Assembly (NCBI GenBank): GCA_037951165.1
Contig: JBBDHG010000014.1
Span: 21,741,501 to 21,805,500, forward strand
Length of the DNA stretch: 64,000 nucleotides
Source of the DNA: Lophius americanus
Lineage: Eukaryota > Chordata > Actinopteri > Lophiiformes > Lophiidae
Direction: 5' to 3'
Part shown: positions 21,801 through 29,521 of the stretch, in pieces
Position numbering within the stretch: the stretch's first letter is position 1
How the letters are laid out: each line of letters opens with the position of its first letter
The notes under the pieces: generated by a model
What the model saw: only the letters and a program-made list of their open reading frames with translations
Told to the model about the DNA's origin: nothing
The model's database searches: none
Made by a program: the position numbers and the translations under genes

Positions 21801-24800
21801 GTTGCAAACCATCAATTTAAAAGAAAGGGGAAAAATGGCTGAAATACTATACAAAACAAAAGTATGTTCCCAGGAGTCTGGCTTCTTACCTTGAGGTAGT
21901 CAACAAATTCCTTTACTTCCACCTTGGCCTCGTGCATGCCCGCTACATCTTTGAAACTCACACCTTTTCCCGACTTGCCATCCACAATGGTGAATTTGGC
22001 CATCTTTAGCTGATTCTGTTAAGTATGAGGTTTGCAGAGTTAGAACTCTGGTAAAATCAGTGGAACGCAATGACAATCCGGAATGGACACATGCCAATTT
22101 GCAAATGTGGTCTCACTCACAAAAGCACTGAAGCCACCCTCTCTGCCTCCCATGCCTGCGAGTCGGAAGATATACCAGAGAATGGCCACACCAATAGCAG
22201 CCATCCCCAGAGCATAGACTGCACTGCAAAGTGAACAGATGAGAAAAACATTGGATGGTTTTACTTTGACACATCATTTTATTATGCATGGAAATAGAAT
22301 GCTTTCAAATTGCTAAAGAAAGGATTGTAGGAATCTTATAAACGGATAAACTTTTGATTTAGAGTCTGCTCTGAAAAAGGGAAATATGTTCTTACTTCCC
22401 GAAGAATCCAGTCCGTTTGTATGACACTTGTATCCTGTCCTTTGCGTCAATATTCAGCTCTTCTTCCGCTGCTCTTAGCTTCTCCTCAAATTTGTCAATA
22501 TTGGCAACTTGCATTCTGTACATCAGCGCCAGCCTCTGCAGAGCCAGATACAGGGCAGAAAAATAAGAGGTGAGCATGTACATTTGCTATAAAAGTTCAG
22601 AAGCTGATCCTTTGCATTACATCCATTACAACATACAGGCCTTCCAAAGATAACCGCTCCAGGATGAAGGTAGATCTCGACGATGTCACTCTCAGGAACG
22701 ACTTGCACACGTGAAACCTCTCCCTTGGCCAACATCTCAGTAACAAAATCATTCCAAGAGATATTACCACCACTAGTATTAATAGAATTCAGCAGGCTCA
22801 TGATGAGGGCTATAATGAAGAGGGTTCGCAAGCGCTCCCGGTACATCTGGTCCTCTTGCTCACGACGTTTCTTCTCCTCTGAAAGGTGAGGCGTATCATG
22901 AAGGAAGAGAATAAAAAGAATCAGAGACAGGGGTTTAGACCACACTTAGATCTGGTGTAGTAATTGACAAGCAGCCAAGCAGCGAAATGTTCACGTACCT
23001 TCATCTTCCTCTGGTGTTTTTCCCTTTGACCCATTACCTTTATTTTTCTCTTGCTTGGGCTGAGATTTACTGAAAAGGTTTGTTGCCCCTGAAGACAAAT
23101 GTATTTCCATCTTAAGTAGCTATAAATCACATCATATTATAGCGCCACGGTCATCTTGCAGGGTGACATATCTTTCACACCTTATTATTCACAGTTCCAT
23201 TGAAATAACTGAAAACAAACTAAAAATATCACAAGTCACAACTACTTATCAATATTAATATATGATTAATGTTGAGTGAAGCTAGTAAGGGAGATTGAAG
23301 AATGACCATATCCCTGTCATTTCTTTTTTTCACTGGGGGAAAAACTAATGTTAATATAGTAGAAAAATGATACTAACGCTGATAAAAAGTGTGTTTACCT
23401 AATAGTTTTACCAAACCAACAGGGTTCCTCATCAGGTGGCTCCTGATTAACTCTCTGTGAATACCAGCCATGGCGGGACTCAGAGGTCTGTGCAGAAGAC
23501 TCTAAAATGGGAATATTGAGACGACATATGTTACAAAATTTGTGACAAAATTTCACAGGAAGTAGAAATAATTGATGCTTTTAGCATTCCGTGATCAAGG
23601 CACTAACTTCACACTGTTGGTCTCAGCATATGGTGGCCAAAAAGTGAGAATCATAGGAGCTAAAGCGTCTATTGCTAAGTATGTGTAAACATTAGAGTTT
23701 CATAATAATTTAATGTATTTCCAAGTGAATAGAAGCATAAAAGAATGATCAACACTCAAATTAAAGCCCCTCTATTGTTGAAAAAAATATTTTAACAGCT
23801 TTGTGGCTACAGAATGAAACACATTCAAAATATTGCTTTAAATATTAATTATTATATCTTAAATGTTATTACTACTTTTCCATTGGTGGCAATTGGTGTT
23901 ACTTTCAGTAGAAAATGTTTAAAAACTCAACTGGTGATACAGAAAAATTAAGTTAATAATTAAATGGCAAGATCAAAGATGAAGTCCACTCCATTTAAAA
24001 ATAGATTGAAAGACTGAAAAAGCGTCATCAAATTTTCAATTTCTACTTGGGAAAAGGATTCCTCTACAGCAGAACTCCATTGATATTTGTTCTTATCCAT
24101 TCCACAGTAAAGTTTTACTGGTCTGATGGTTAGATGTATAGACAATACCGTGAAATGATAATGAACACCTTTCTTTAATTCTACTATATCTCAGCGTGAA
24201 TTGTGTTGGATATTCCAGCTTAATTCAACAAAACAAAGGCAATTTCAGTTTTGAATTAGAATTTTACCAGCCACGTTTAATTCAAATCATCTTTTACATA
24301 GACCGTTGTAAGAGGCACAGAGTTGGCTTGTAGACCTCACCAGTAGCACATAGTGCCAAAATTATAAGAAATTCCTGAAGAGATGATTGAAATATATCTG
24401 TCTGGAGGGGTTACAAAGCTAAAATGGGGTCCTGGGACACCACAGATCCACTAAGGGACTCATTATCTACTAATAGAGAAGACTTAGAATGATCATGACC
24501 CTGAACCCTATCAGAAGTGGCCAGCATACAAAATTCCTCCTAGATGAATTTTTGTACTTTGAGGAATTTTGGAATAGCAGCTACTTGTGAGAATGTTTGA
24601 TCATTCCAAATCCTCTCCATTTATGTGCCACGTTGAGGACTCCACGAATTTTAGAAAGAGGTTTGTAATCATTAATAATAATAATAATAATAACAACACA
24701 TTTTATTTATAACCCACTTTAAATTCCAAGACCTCTGTATTTCAATCGTCACCTTCCGCAACTGCTGCCAGACTTATGAATCATGTTCATGCTGCTGAAA

Positions 24801-25188
24801 ATTGTCATTTTAAGTGAAACTTTGATTGAACATGGCTGGTATAAATCAATTACATTAAATAATTATGAATGATAATCTTTCTCGTTAATCACAACACAAA
24901 ATCAAACAAGTGACCCCAAAACCGATGGTCTCGTCTTCAGTGAGAGTCAGGTGTACTTTGTCTTACCTGGGTCAGCGATTGCGGCAGACTCTTGAGTGTC
25001 CGCGCTGATTTTGATAGGAGCATCTTTCTGACATGATCCCAGCCAGAGTGCATAGTTTTAAATCCATCGCTACGTTTCGGCTTGTTTTCCAGTGAATAAT
25101 TTCGCCTTGACAGCGTCGAAAACAAGGTTCTAAGGTTACACTGGTTCCGACAAGAGAGAGCCCGCTGTAGCAACAGCAAAGCTGACAT
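15621..25188 (-). CDS. spg7: Paraplegin, mitochondrial m-AAA metalloprotease subunit, 17 exons
   Basis: Complete FtsH-type AAA+ zinc protease of the mitochondrial inner membrane. With AFG3L2-type partners it forms the matrix-facing m-AAA complex for protein quality control and processing; loss of human SPG7 causes spastic paraplegia 7. Exons in transcript order: 25188-24967, 23501-23399, 23088-22999, 22878-22637, 22535-22396, 22223-22121, 22015-21890, 21705-21543, 20196-20023, 19947-19823, 19059-18957, 18811-18701, 18619-18504, 17946-17790, 16621-16458, 16018-15941, 15824-15621. All joins are GT-AG and in phase: 806 codons plus stop (human about 795). Features: basic N-terminal mitochondrial presequence (1-74); membrane helices at about 157-172 and 267-286 flanking the intermembrane-space domain; Walker A GPPGCGKT (362-369); Walker B IVYIDEID (417-424); zinc-binding HESGH with catalytic Glu (587-591); acidic C-terminal tail. 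The protein follows human paraplegin closely throughout, which separates it from AFG3L1/AFG3L2. The start MSALLLLQRAL aligns with the human start. Confidence 0.96.
15941..16018 (-). CDS. spg7: spg7 exon 16
   Basis: 26 codons, starting EARMLIARAYRHTEK; part of the helical peptidase M41 domain. Donor GTCAGT. Confidence 0.93.
16458..16621 (-). CDS. spg7: spg7 exon 15
   Basis: Contains GAQDDLRKVTRVAYSMVKQ; the acidic pair in AQDDL supplies the third zinc ligand of the M41 active site. Ends QMDH before donor GTGGGT. Confidence 0.95.
16622..17789 (-). other. spg7 intron 14
   Basis: No exon seen. Contains a hairpin at 17289-17332 and a CTCF-like core at 17265-17278. Confidence 0.6.
17289..17332. 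repeat. Perfect inverted repeat, 17-bp arms
   Basis: ACATGTTTGCATTCATT, a 10-base spacer, then the exact reverse complement. Confidence 0.9.
17790..17946 (-). CDS. spg7: spg7 exon 14
   Basis: Peptidase domain, starting VSIAPRTNAALGFAQ. Acceptor TTTCTCAG, donor GTAGGA, exit phase 1. Confidence 0.95.
18504..18619 (-). CDS. spg7: spg7 exon 13: zinc motif
   Basis: Carries HESGH, the HExxH metalloprotease motif with intact catalytic Glu. Acceptor TTTTCAG, donor GTGACA. Confidence 0.96.
18701..18811 (-). CDS. spg7: spg7 exon 12
   Basis: Reads ADIANICNEAALHAAR, the C-terminal helical part of the AAA domain (sensor 2 region). Acceptor CTCCACAG, donor GTACCA. Confidence 0.95.
18957..19059 (-). CDS. 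spg7: spg7 exon 11
   Basis: Reads ERKEIFEQHLK and ends LAELTPGFSG. Acceptor TCTCTCAG, donor GTATTT. Confidence 0.95.
19228..19250. repeat. (GGAT)n microsatellite
   Basis: Short tetranucleotide array of GGAT/GATG in spg7 intron 10. Confidence 0.85.
19823..19947 (-). CDS. spg7: spg7 exon 10: second region of homology
   Basis: VIVLASTNRADILD and MRPGRLDRHIF form the AAA SRH with arginine fingers. Acceptor CTTTTTGCAG, donor GTAGGC. Confidence 0.96.
20023..20196 (-). CDS. spg7: spg7 exon 9: Walker B
   Basis: Contains IVYIDEIDAVGKKRS and EEEQTLNQLLVEMDG. Acceptor GTTTCTAG, donor GTGAGT. Confidence 0.96.
20197..21542 (-). other. spg7 intron 8 with a 28S rRNA fragment
   Basis: AT-rich intron with no exon. 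The 28S-like segment at 20845-21190 is the only recognisable content. Confidence 0.65.
20845..21190 (-). pseudogene. Diverged 28S rRNA fragment
   Basis: On the minus strand this reads as the 5' part of large-subunit rRNA (around the D2 region and just after). The + strand shows its complement in order: GATCCCAGGACTT, CCTGAGGAAAATCCGAAGGG, ACGGTTCTATTAGTCTTTCG, TTTCCTCTGGCTT, GTATAGTTCACC, TTGCTCCACATCTCCC, TATCCCACCTCGG. Each matches the complement of vertebrate 28S with scattered substitutions and small indels. It is a dead fragment in a protein-gene intron, not a working rDNA unit. It could be a retrocopy, a 28S-derived SINE or a translocated rDNA piece. Confidence 0.85.
21543..21705 (-). 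CDS. spg7: spg7 exon 8: Walker A
   Basis: Contains [20 protein letters not shown], the P-loop of the AAA domain. Acceptor CTTTCAG, donor GTATGC. Confidence 0.96.
21890..22015 (-). CDS. spg7: spg7 exon 7
   Basis: Reads NQLKMAKFTIVDGKSGKGV, then FKDVAGMHEAKVEVKEFV, the linker and start of the AAA domain. Acceptor TTAACAG, donor GTAAGA. Confidence 0.96.
22121..22223 (-). CDS. spg7: spg7 exon 6: second membrane helix
   Basis: Codes for ALGMAAIGVAILWYIFRLAG, the second transmembrane segment, followed by GGREGGFSAF. Acceptor CTTTGCAG, donor GTGAGT. Confidence 0.96.
22396..22535 (-). CDS. spg7: spg7 exon 5: intermembrane-space domain
   Basis: Reads RLALMYRMQVANIDKFEEKL and ends KRTGFFG, part of the FtsH extracellular domain. 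Acceptor CTCTGCAG, donor GTAAGA. Confidence 0.96.
22637..22878 (-). CDS. spg7: spg7 exon 4: first membrane helix
   Basis: Contains RLRTLFIIALIMSLLNSI (first helix) and SWNDFVTEMLAKGEVSRVQV, the start of the intermembrane-space domain. Acceptor CTTTCAG; the donor GTATGT follows FGRP. Confidence 0.96.
22999..23088 (-). CDS. spg7: spg7 exon 3
   Basis: Lysine-rich matrix linker, KQEKNKGNGSKGKTPEEDE, which matches paraplegin before the first helix. Acceptor TTGTCTTCAG, donor GTACGT. Confidence 0.93.
23399..23501 (-). CDS. spg7: spg7 exon 2
   Basis: Reads AGIHRELIRSHLMRNPVGLV, matching the paraplegin N-terminal region. Acceptor CCATTTTAG, donor GTAAAC. Confidence 0.92.
23502..24966 (-). other. 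spg7 intron 1
   Basis: AT-rich intron with no exon. It ends near an ATA array with a LINE- or SINE-tail-like sequence (24671-24735). Confidence 0.6.
24671..24735 (-). repeat. ATA microsatellite with retroelement-tail-like flank
   Basis: An (AAT)n array beside ACACATTTTATTTATAACCCACTTTA, the complement of the TAAAGTGGGTTATAAATAAAAT type of retroposon 3' tail seen in many fish repeats. Confidence 0.5.
24967..25188 (-). CDS. spg7: spg7 exon 1: start codon and mitochondrial presequence
   Basis: ATG at 25188-25186, 74 codons, donor GTAAGA. MSALLLLQRALSCRNQCNL and the following Arg/Ser/Lys-rich, acid-poor stretch look like a mitochondrial targeting presequence. An overlapping ATG in another frame (25196) does not join exon 2 in phase. 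Confidence 0.93.
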
Positions 25189-25223
25189 AGTGTCACTGAA
25201 TGAAGTGTACTAACTAGATAACT

Positions 25224-25250
25224 GATCTAACATAGCTCTTATGTTAGATC
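25224..25250. repeat. Perfect inverted repeat, 11-bp arms, 5-bp spacer
   Basis: GATCTAACATA, spacer GCTCT, TATGTTAGATC, just upstream of the spg7 start codon and so probably in its 5' UTR or core promoter. Confidence 0.85.
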
Positions 25251-25432
25251 ATATGAGCTGTTTGGATTAAATAACTTGTTATAACTCGTGAGTTTATCTA
25301 TTTGTTGAAACTCTACTATTATTCAACCACACCGCCTGGTAATTATGTCACCTCCATATAAACAAGACTCAACACCGCAAACAACCCACTCCGGATGTTT
25401 TACAAGGCAACAGAAAAAAGAATATATCTTTA

Positions 25433-25458
25433 CTCTATCCTATCCTATCCTATCCTAG
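25433..25458. repeat. (TATCC)n microsatellite
   Basis: About four to five copies of CTATC/TATCC upstream of spg7. Confidence 0.9.
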
Positions 25459-25524
25459 CTTTCTTAATCTTTGCTGAGGGATGAAAAGTACAATTTAACG
25501 TATCCTCCAAAACATCTTTACCTC

Positions 25525-25592
25525 AACGTTTCAACTTTAACCTCTCTGTGCGTTCTTCGAGGAGCTACCAGCTGCGGGTATCTTTGCGCAGA
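25525..25592. repeat. Related block A upstream of spg7 (copy 1)
   Basis: TTAACCTCTCTGTGC, CTTCGAGGAGCT, GCTGCGGGTATCTTTGCGCA. About three quarters identical to copy 2 at 26080-26147 in the same orientation. Confidence 0.55.
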
Positions 25593-25747
25593 AACGTCTT
25601 TTTTACCTTTATTGAAACAACGTACTCACTATATCTGCTCCGATGGTAGCACTGGTAGTAAACATAATATTTACTACCTTTGTGATTAGAAAGTGTATGT
25701 GTGTTAAGGAGTATGCGAACTATAATGTATTGACTAGCACCCATTGA

Positions 25748-25834
25748 ATTGCAATATTGTAAATTGTAATAGTCTACTTTGTAGCACTTTGAGATTTGAT
25801 CCAAATGTAAAGTGCATTATAAATTAAATGTATA

Positions 25835-25866
<32 letters not shown>
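25748..25866 (+). repeat. Retroelement 3' tail with (ATT)n
   Basis: TAGCACTTTGAGATTTGATCC, then AAAGTGCATTATAAATTAAATG and an ATT array. This is a LINE/SINE 3' end typical of fishes. Its core recurs in reverse at 37,318-37,395. Confidence 0.65.
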
Positions 25867-25867
<1 letters not shown>

Positions 25868-25928
25868 AGTACCATACTCTGGACGTAACTACGAATGAAT
25901 AGTCTCAAAATCTCATGAGTAGACCAGC

Positions 25929-25938
25929 TCTCGCGAGA
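25929..25938. promoter_or_regulatory. TCTCGCGAGA palindromic promoter motif
   Basis: A perfect copy of the palindrome TCTCGCGAGA, known in vertebrates as a CpG-island promoter element bound by BANP (earlier linked to ZBTB33). It lies about 740 bases upstream of the spg7 ATG, between the divergent genes. A role here is inferred only from motif and place. Confidence 0.5.
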
Positions 25939-26079
25939 AAGGTAATACGCATTTACACAACCATTGAGGGGTTTTCGGATCAGGATTTTTCTGCTCTGTC
26001 CCTATTTATCCTGCGTTCTCAATGGAAGTTCTCATGCCCCGTCTTTTCTGTTACATGCTTTCTGAAAAACACATTTTCC

Positions 26080-26147
26080 TTTAATCTTCAACGTTAACCT
26101 TTCGCTCTGTACTTCGAGGAACTCCAGGCTGCGACCATATTTGCGCA
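26080..26147. repeat. Related block A upstream of spg7 (copy 2)
   Basis: GTTAACCTTTCGCTCTGTAC, TTCGAGGAACTCCAGGCTGC, CATATTTGCGCA; partner of the block at 25525-25592. Confidence 0.55.
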
Positions 26148-26352
26148 AGAATAAAGATATCAAGTAAATGTATCGTTGTTTGTACATTTCTTTTTTTTAA
26201 ATTATTAATTATTATTATTTTATTAATTTAATTCTGAAAAAAAGTATCAGACGTAAAGCAGACACCAACATAGATACAATTAAATAATTGCAGAGACAAA
26301 AAAAAACATATATTAACTAAATAAAATAGATTAAATAAACAAAATTACATAC

Positions 26353-26476
26353 CAAGGTACTTCAGAGAGGCCATCTTCCAGCCATACATAAATATATTTG
26401 GCACATTTGAATCTCATCAACCCCGGGGCCTGGGCATAGAGCATCTTGAGATGGGTGAGATCTTTATCAACTTGAC
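26353..26476 (-). other. Exon-like open segment, unidentified
   Basis: On the minus strand an open segment is bounded by an acceptor-like T-rich tract plus CCAAG and a donor-like CTTG/GTATGT. It reads QVDKDLTHLKMLYAQAPGLM, then RFKCAKYIYVWLEDGLSEVP. The composition is more protein-like than that of its AT-rich surroundings. I do not recognise the family, and no neighbouring exon is visible. It may be an exon of an unannotated transcript, a pseudogene remnant or chance. Confidence 0.3.
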
Positions 26477-26559
26477 CTTGGATTATAAAAAAATAACAAT
26501 TGACAAGAATGAGCAAGACTTTGACCTTAAGGTATATTAAGTAATGTATCTTAAGGTGT

Positions 26560-26593
26560 GTTATTTTGTTTCCTAAAAATGAAACAAAATAAC
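26560..26593. repeat. Perfect inverted repeat, 13-bp arms
   Basis: GTTATTTTGTTTC, an 8-base spacer, GAAACAAAATAAC. Confidence 0.85.
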
Positions 26594-28447
26594 ATTTATA
26601 TGATATTGAGTAGTAATTGTTGATTCTGTTGCTTCAATATCATCATGGCTGAAAACTCAGTCTTTCACCTCAAAGCCGAATCTACGTCTTATGAGTAAAC
26701 TGAAAAGGTAGAAATCATTCATTATTTTGTCTTGTATATCTCTTATGTATTTGAAGACTTTTGTTCCCAGTTTGGTAATTTTTGGTTAGTTAAAGAAATT
26801 CATAATATTATTTCTATTTCAAAAAGAATTGACTGAATGTGAATTCTTTGTTAGAATCTTATGAATTGCAATGAACATTTTTTCAATCAAAAATTAATAA
26901 AAACTATTTATATAAGATTTGGAAATTTGAGATTGGGACTGAGAGGACAAGGGTATATGTGGCTAATGATAAGGATTGCACTATGTCTGGCAATGATAAA
27001 ATATTAAAAATCTTTGAAGATTAACTTAAAGTGTTATTCACGATAAAAAGTATTGCAAGGTAATATATCGTCATTTGCATCTAACAGTTTCTAATACAAT
27101 AAAAACAAATTCCAAGATAAATCCTTTTGGTTGTATGTGGAGAGCTTTGGTGACATCATAACATCACATTTTAAATAGTCATCTTGTCAAATACAGTGTG
27201 AGGTTATATTCAACGATTAGTGACAGGGGTTGAAAACCAGTTTGAACCCGTCCCATTAATTAAATTTGCACTGAGCTGCAATTTGAAATATTTACAATTT
27301 TGAGTGAAGCTGCATTTATCTTGATTTTTAAAGGCAACATTGTAGGTGTAAAGTGCAACAGAAGTAAATTAATTTTGAATTGATTAGGCTGTCTGTAAAG
27401 ATAATTGCAGAAACGCAAATAGTTAAAATAAATTGGAAATTAGAAAACCACTCTGTCAGATGATCAAAAATAAGAGTCCTATCCGTACATGAACCCAGTC
27501 TCAGAAACCGTCGAGGAAAGAATTCTTATCTACTTTTTTCGAGGTTTGCTGGCGATATAGATGTCCTCCAGCAGAGAGCATTCCAGGCTTATTTTCTCTT
27601 GTACCAGAACACGATCCGGGTTTACCATGAACACGTTTTGCTGTTTGTTAGAGCAAACTTGTGAAACATTATGACATGTATAGAAATGGAAAAAAGATGG
27701 AACTATAAGCCACGGATGGCCATTGAGCTCATGGCCACTTGTTGGTTGTCTTTCCAACTAATCGCCTCAGAAATTACTTTTAGTGACGCCATTCCATTTT
27801 CACCCGTATCCGAACTCGTTTGAGGTCTAATCAAGCAATTATTATCAAATAGAAGCAGATTACTATCTTTATTAATTTAAGCCGCTCTGAAATAGGAGAC
27901 TTTTTAAATGTCTTCATTTAATTACATCTTGACAACAAATGTAATGTCTAACACTAAAAAATAATTGGTGATATGAGACAGATATCAACACCAAAGAGAA
28001 TTACAAAAAGAAACGAATGAAATAAATGACTCGAGGGGCTTAAGCGTATATTGAATATAATTAATTAAAATAATGAATTCATTATACGCCTGCCCCGGCA
28101 ACACTGAACAAGTACACTGGATTTGATATTGAATGTTTTACATAAAGATTGGATATTGAATGTTTTCAAATAATCTATACATTTGGGTAATCAATTTTGA
28201 CCTCCGTAAAAGTTAAATAGTGTTCGAAGGAAATGTTCAGATTTTTGTCTTTCAATGTGATACGAGATGATAGCTTGTATCTGAAATCAGATTCGTGTCA
28301 TGGTTATAAAATAAAACGTAGGCTAAAACAAGGAGTACATTTATTATGAATTGCTCTTTGCTGACTAATGAAATACGTGATACGCAACGTGTACGGTTGA
28401 ATATGAGTGACAAGATCTGTAAACCAATAAGATTAGAGTCGTTTCTA

Positions 28448-28570
28448 TTAGCCAATAGGAGTCTTTCTTTTATTGTCTTGCGTTTCTTTTTCAGCGTGGG
28501 TTTGTTCAGTTTGTTCACCAGCGCCTTCCGCTTTCTTGTCCACTTCGTCTTCTTCTCTGATACCATTCAT
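28448..28570 (-). other. Small acidic ORF, 40 codons, unidentified
   Basis: On the minus strand ATG at 28570 opens MNGIREEDEVDKKAEGAGEQ and continues Glu/Thr/Lys-rich to TAA at 28448. The overlapping frame starting at 28566 is Lys/Arg-rich instead (KRKALVNKLNKPTLKKKRK). One of the two may be a remnant of a charged nuclear protein exon. There is no family match that I can defend. Confidence 0.2.
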
Positions 28571-28979
28571 CAAAAACATAACGTAATATTGATAAACGTC
28601 AAAATATAAGATGAAGGCAGCCTAATTGCACATGAAATATGCCTGCCAATATTTAATACTCCGTTGGTGTGAATATTCTTATTGGTGGCTTTGAAAACAT
28701 CAATGTTGTACTTCGTAATATCAACATCTGTAATTTTAACAAATTGTGAGACATACAATGTTTAATGCATGAGATAAGAGTTAGATACATTTAACTATTT
28801 GTAGGAAAATATTTTATAAAGTTTCAGATATTTTAACATTCCGAAAGCGAGTGCACCAAATGTCTGTACTCCATTTCATTTTCTTGGTCTCCAACCACAT
28901 AATGGAGTGTGGTCTCTTGCCTTTGAAACTATAACCTCGGTCAGCCACGTTGGGGCCTTGTTTATGTTCTGTGTGAAGC

Positions 28980-29521
28980 GAGAGCGAAATACTGTCTTGC
29001 ACCAAAATGGCGTCTGTTTCACCCTGGCTGAAAATGGTATCCGCCCACAGCTTCAGAGCCTATCAGGAGGTTCCTTTTATTCGCATGGCATTTCCGTCAT
29101 TAAAATCCACACATCGAAGTCAAAGGCCGCTCGAATGGGTTGGCGGAGGGGATTAAACCGAAACAAATGTGATCTTTTGATGGTTTATGTTCATTCAAGC
29201 AAGCTTTTTGTGGTTCGAAAGGATTCGTACTTTGTGACGAAGATGAAATAGCTACGCTGTAAACGAGTTTTTGTGGATATTATATTGTTTTCTTCTTTGG
29301 ACGTCTGTTTGTTGCTCCGCACCGCTGTAACAAGCTAGCGCCTGCCTCGATTCCATCGAGCTGCTATGGTGGTAGCGACTATGTGCGGATGTCTCAGGAC
29401 CAGTCTATACTAACCGACTGCAACAAATGGGACCCTCTAGCATCGGCCGAGAACATCGCGGCAAAGACTAAACATTGAATATCAATTTTAACTATTGGAA
29501 GTTGTGGAAATTCAGACAGAG
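28980..29521 (+). other. ankrd11: Probable non-coding first exon of ankrd11
   Basis: CpG-containing, less AT-rich stretch on the + strand ending in the strong donor CAGAG/GTAAGTC (exon end 29521). The many short ATG-initiated frames all close within it, for example MVVATMCGCLRTSLY before a stop near 29413, so it is not the start of a long protein. Its place fits ankrd11 exon 1: divergent from spg7 and on the far side from cdh15, as in human 16q24.3. Human ANKRD11 also has untranslated first exons and a very long first intron. ANKRD11 is a large nuclear ankyrin-repeat chromatin cofactor. The identity is inferred; no ANKRD11 protein sequence is present in the window. The 5' boundary is a guess. 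Confidence 0.45.
29004..29012 (+). promoter_or_regulatory. YY1-type motif AAAATGGCG with start codon
   Basis: AAAATGGCG matches the AAnATGGCG core that YY1 binds just downstream of many vertebrate transcription starts. Its ATG opens a 49-codon upstream frame (29007-29156). This supports a promoter near 28.9-29.0 kb. Confidence 0.4.

Larger units (their letters stand above)
25189..28900. other. spg7-ankrd11 intergenic and promoter interval
   Basis: No proven gene. It contains a TATCC array, a retroelement 3' tail, a TCTCGCGAGA promoter motif, two related 55-70-bp blocks, two small hairpins (25224-25250, 26560-26593), one exon-like minus-strand segment (26353-26476) and a small acidic ORF (28448-28570). 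In human the two divergent genes are separated by only a few hundred bases, so this interval is expanded or the spg7 transcript begins upstream. Confidence 0.55.

Noticed and set aside
15621..25188. AFG3L1 or AFG3L2 instead of spg7
   Set aside because: The N-terminus, the HPGAVIFGRP block, the GPPPHGPKKM region and the overall length follow paraplegin. AFG3L proteins differ at these places.
27530..27757. 75-codon minus-strand frame with some protein-like sequence (NPDRVLVQEKISLECSLLED)
   Set aside because: No clear splice sites, promoter or family match. Kept only as a note.
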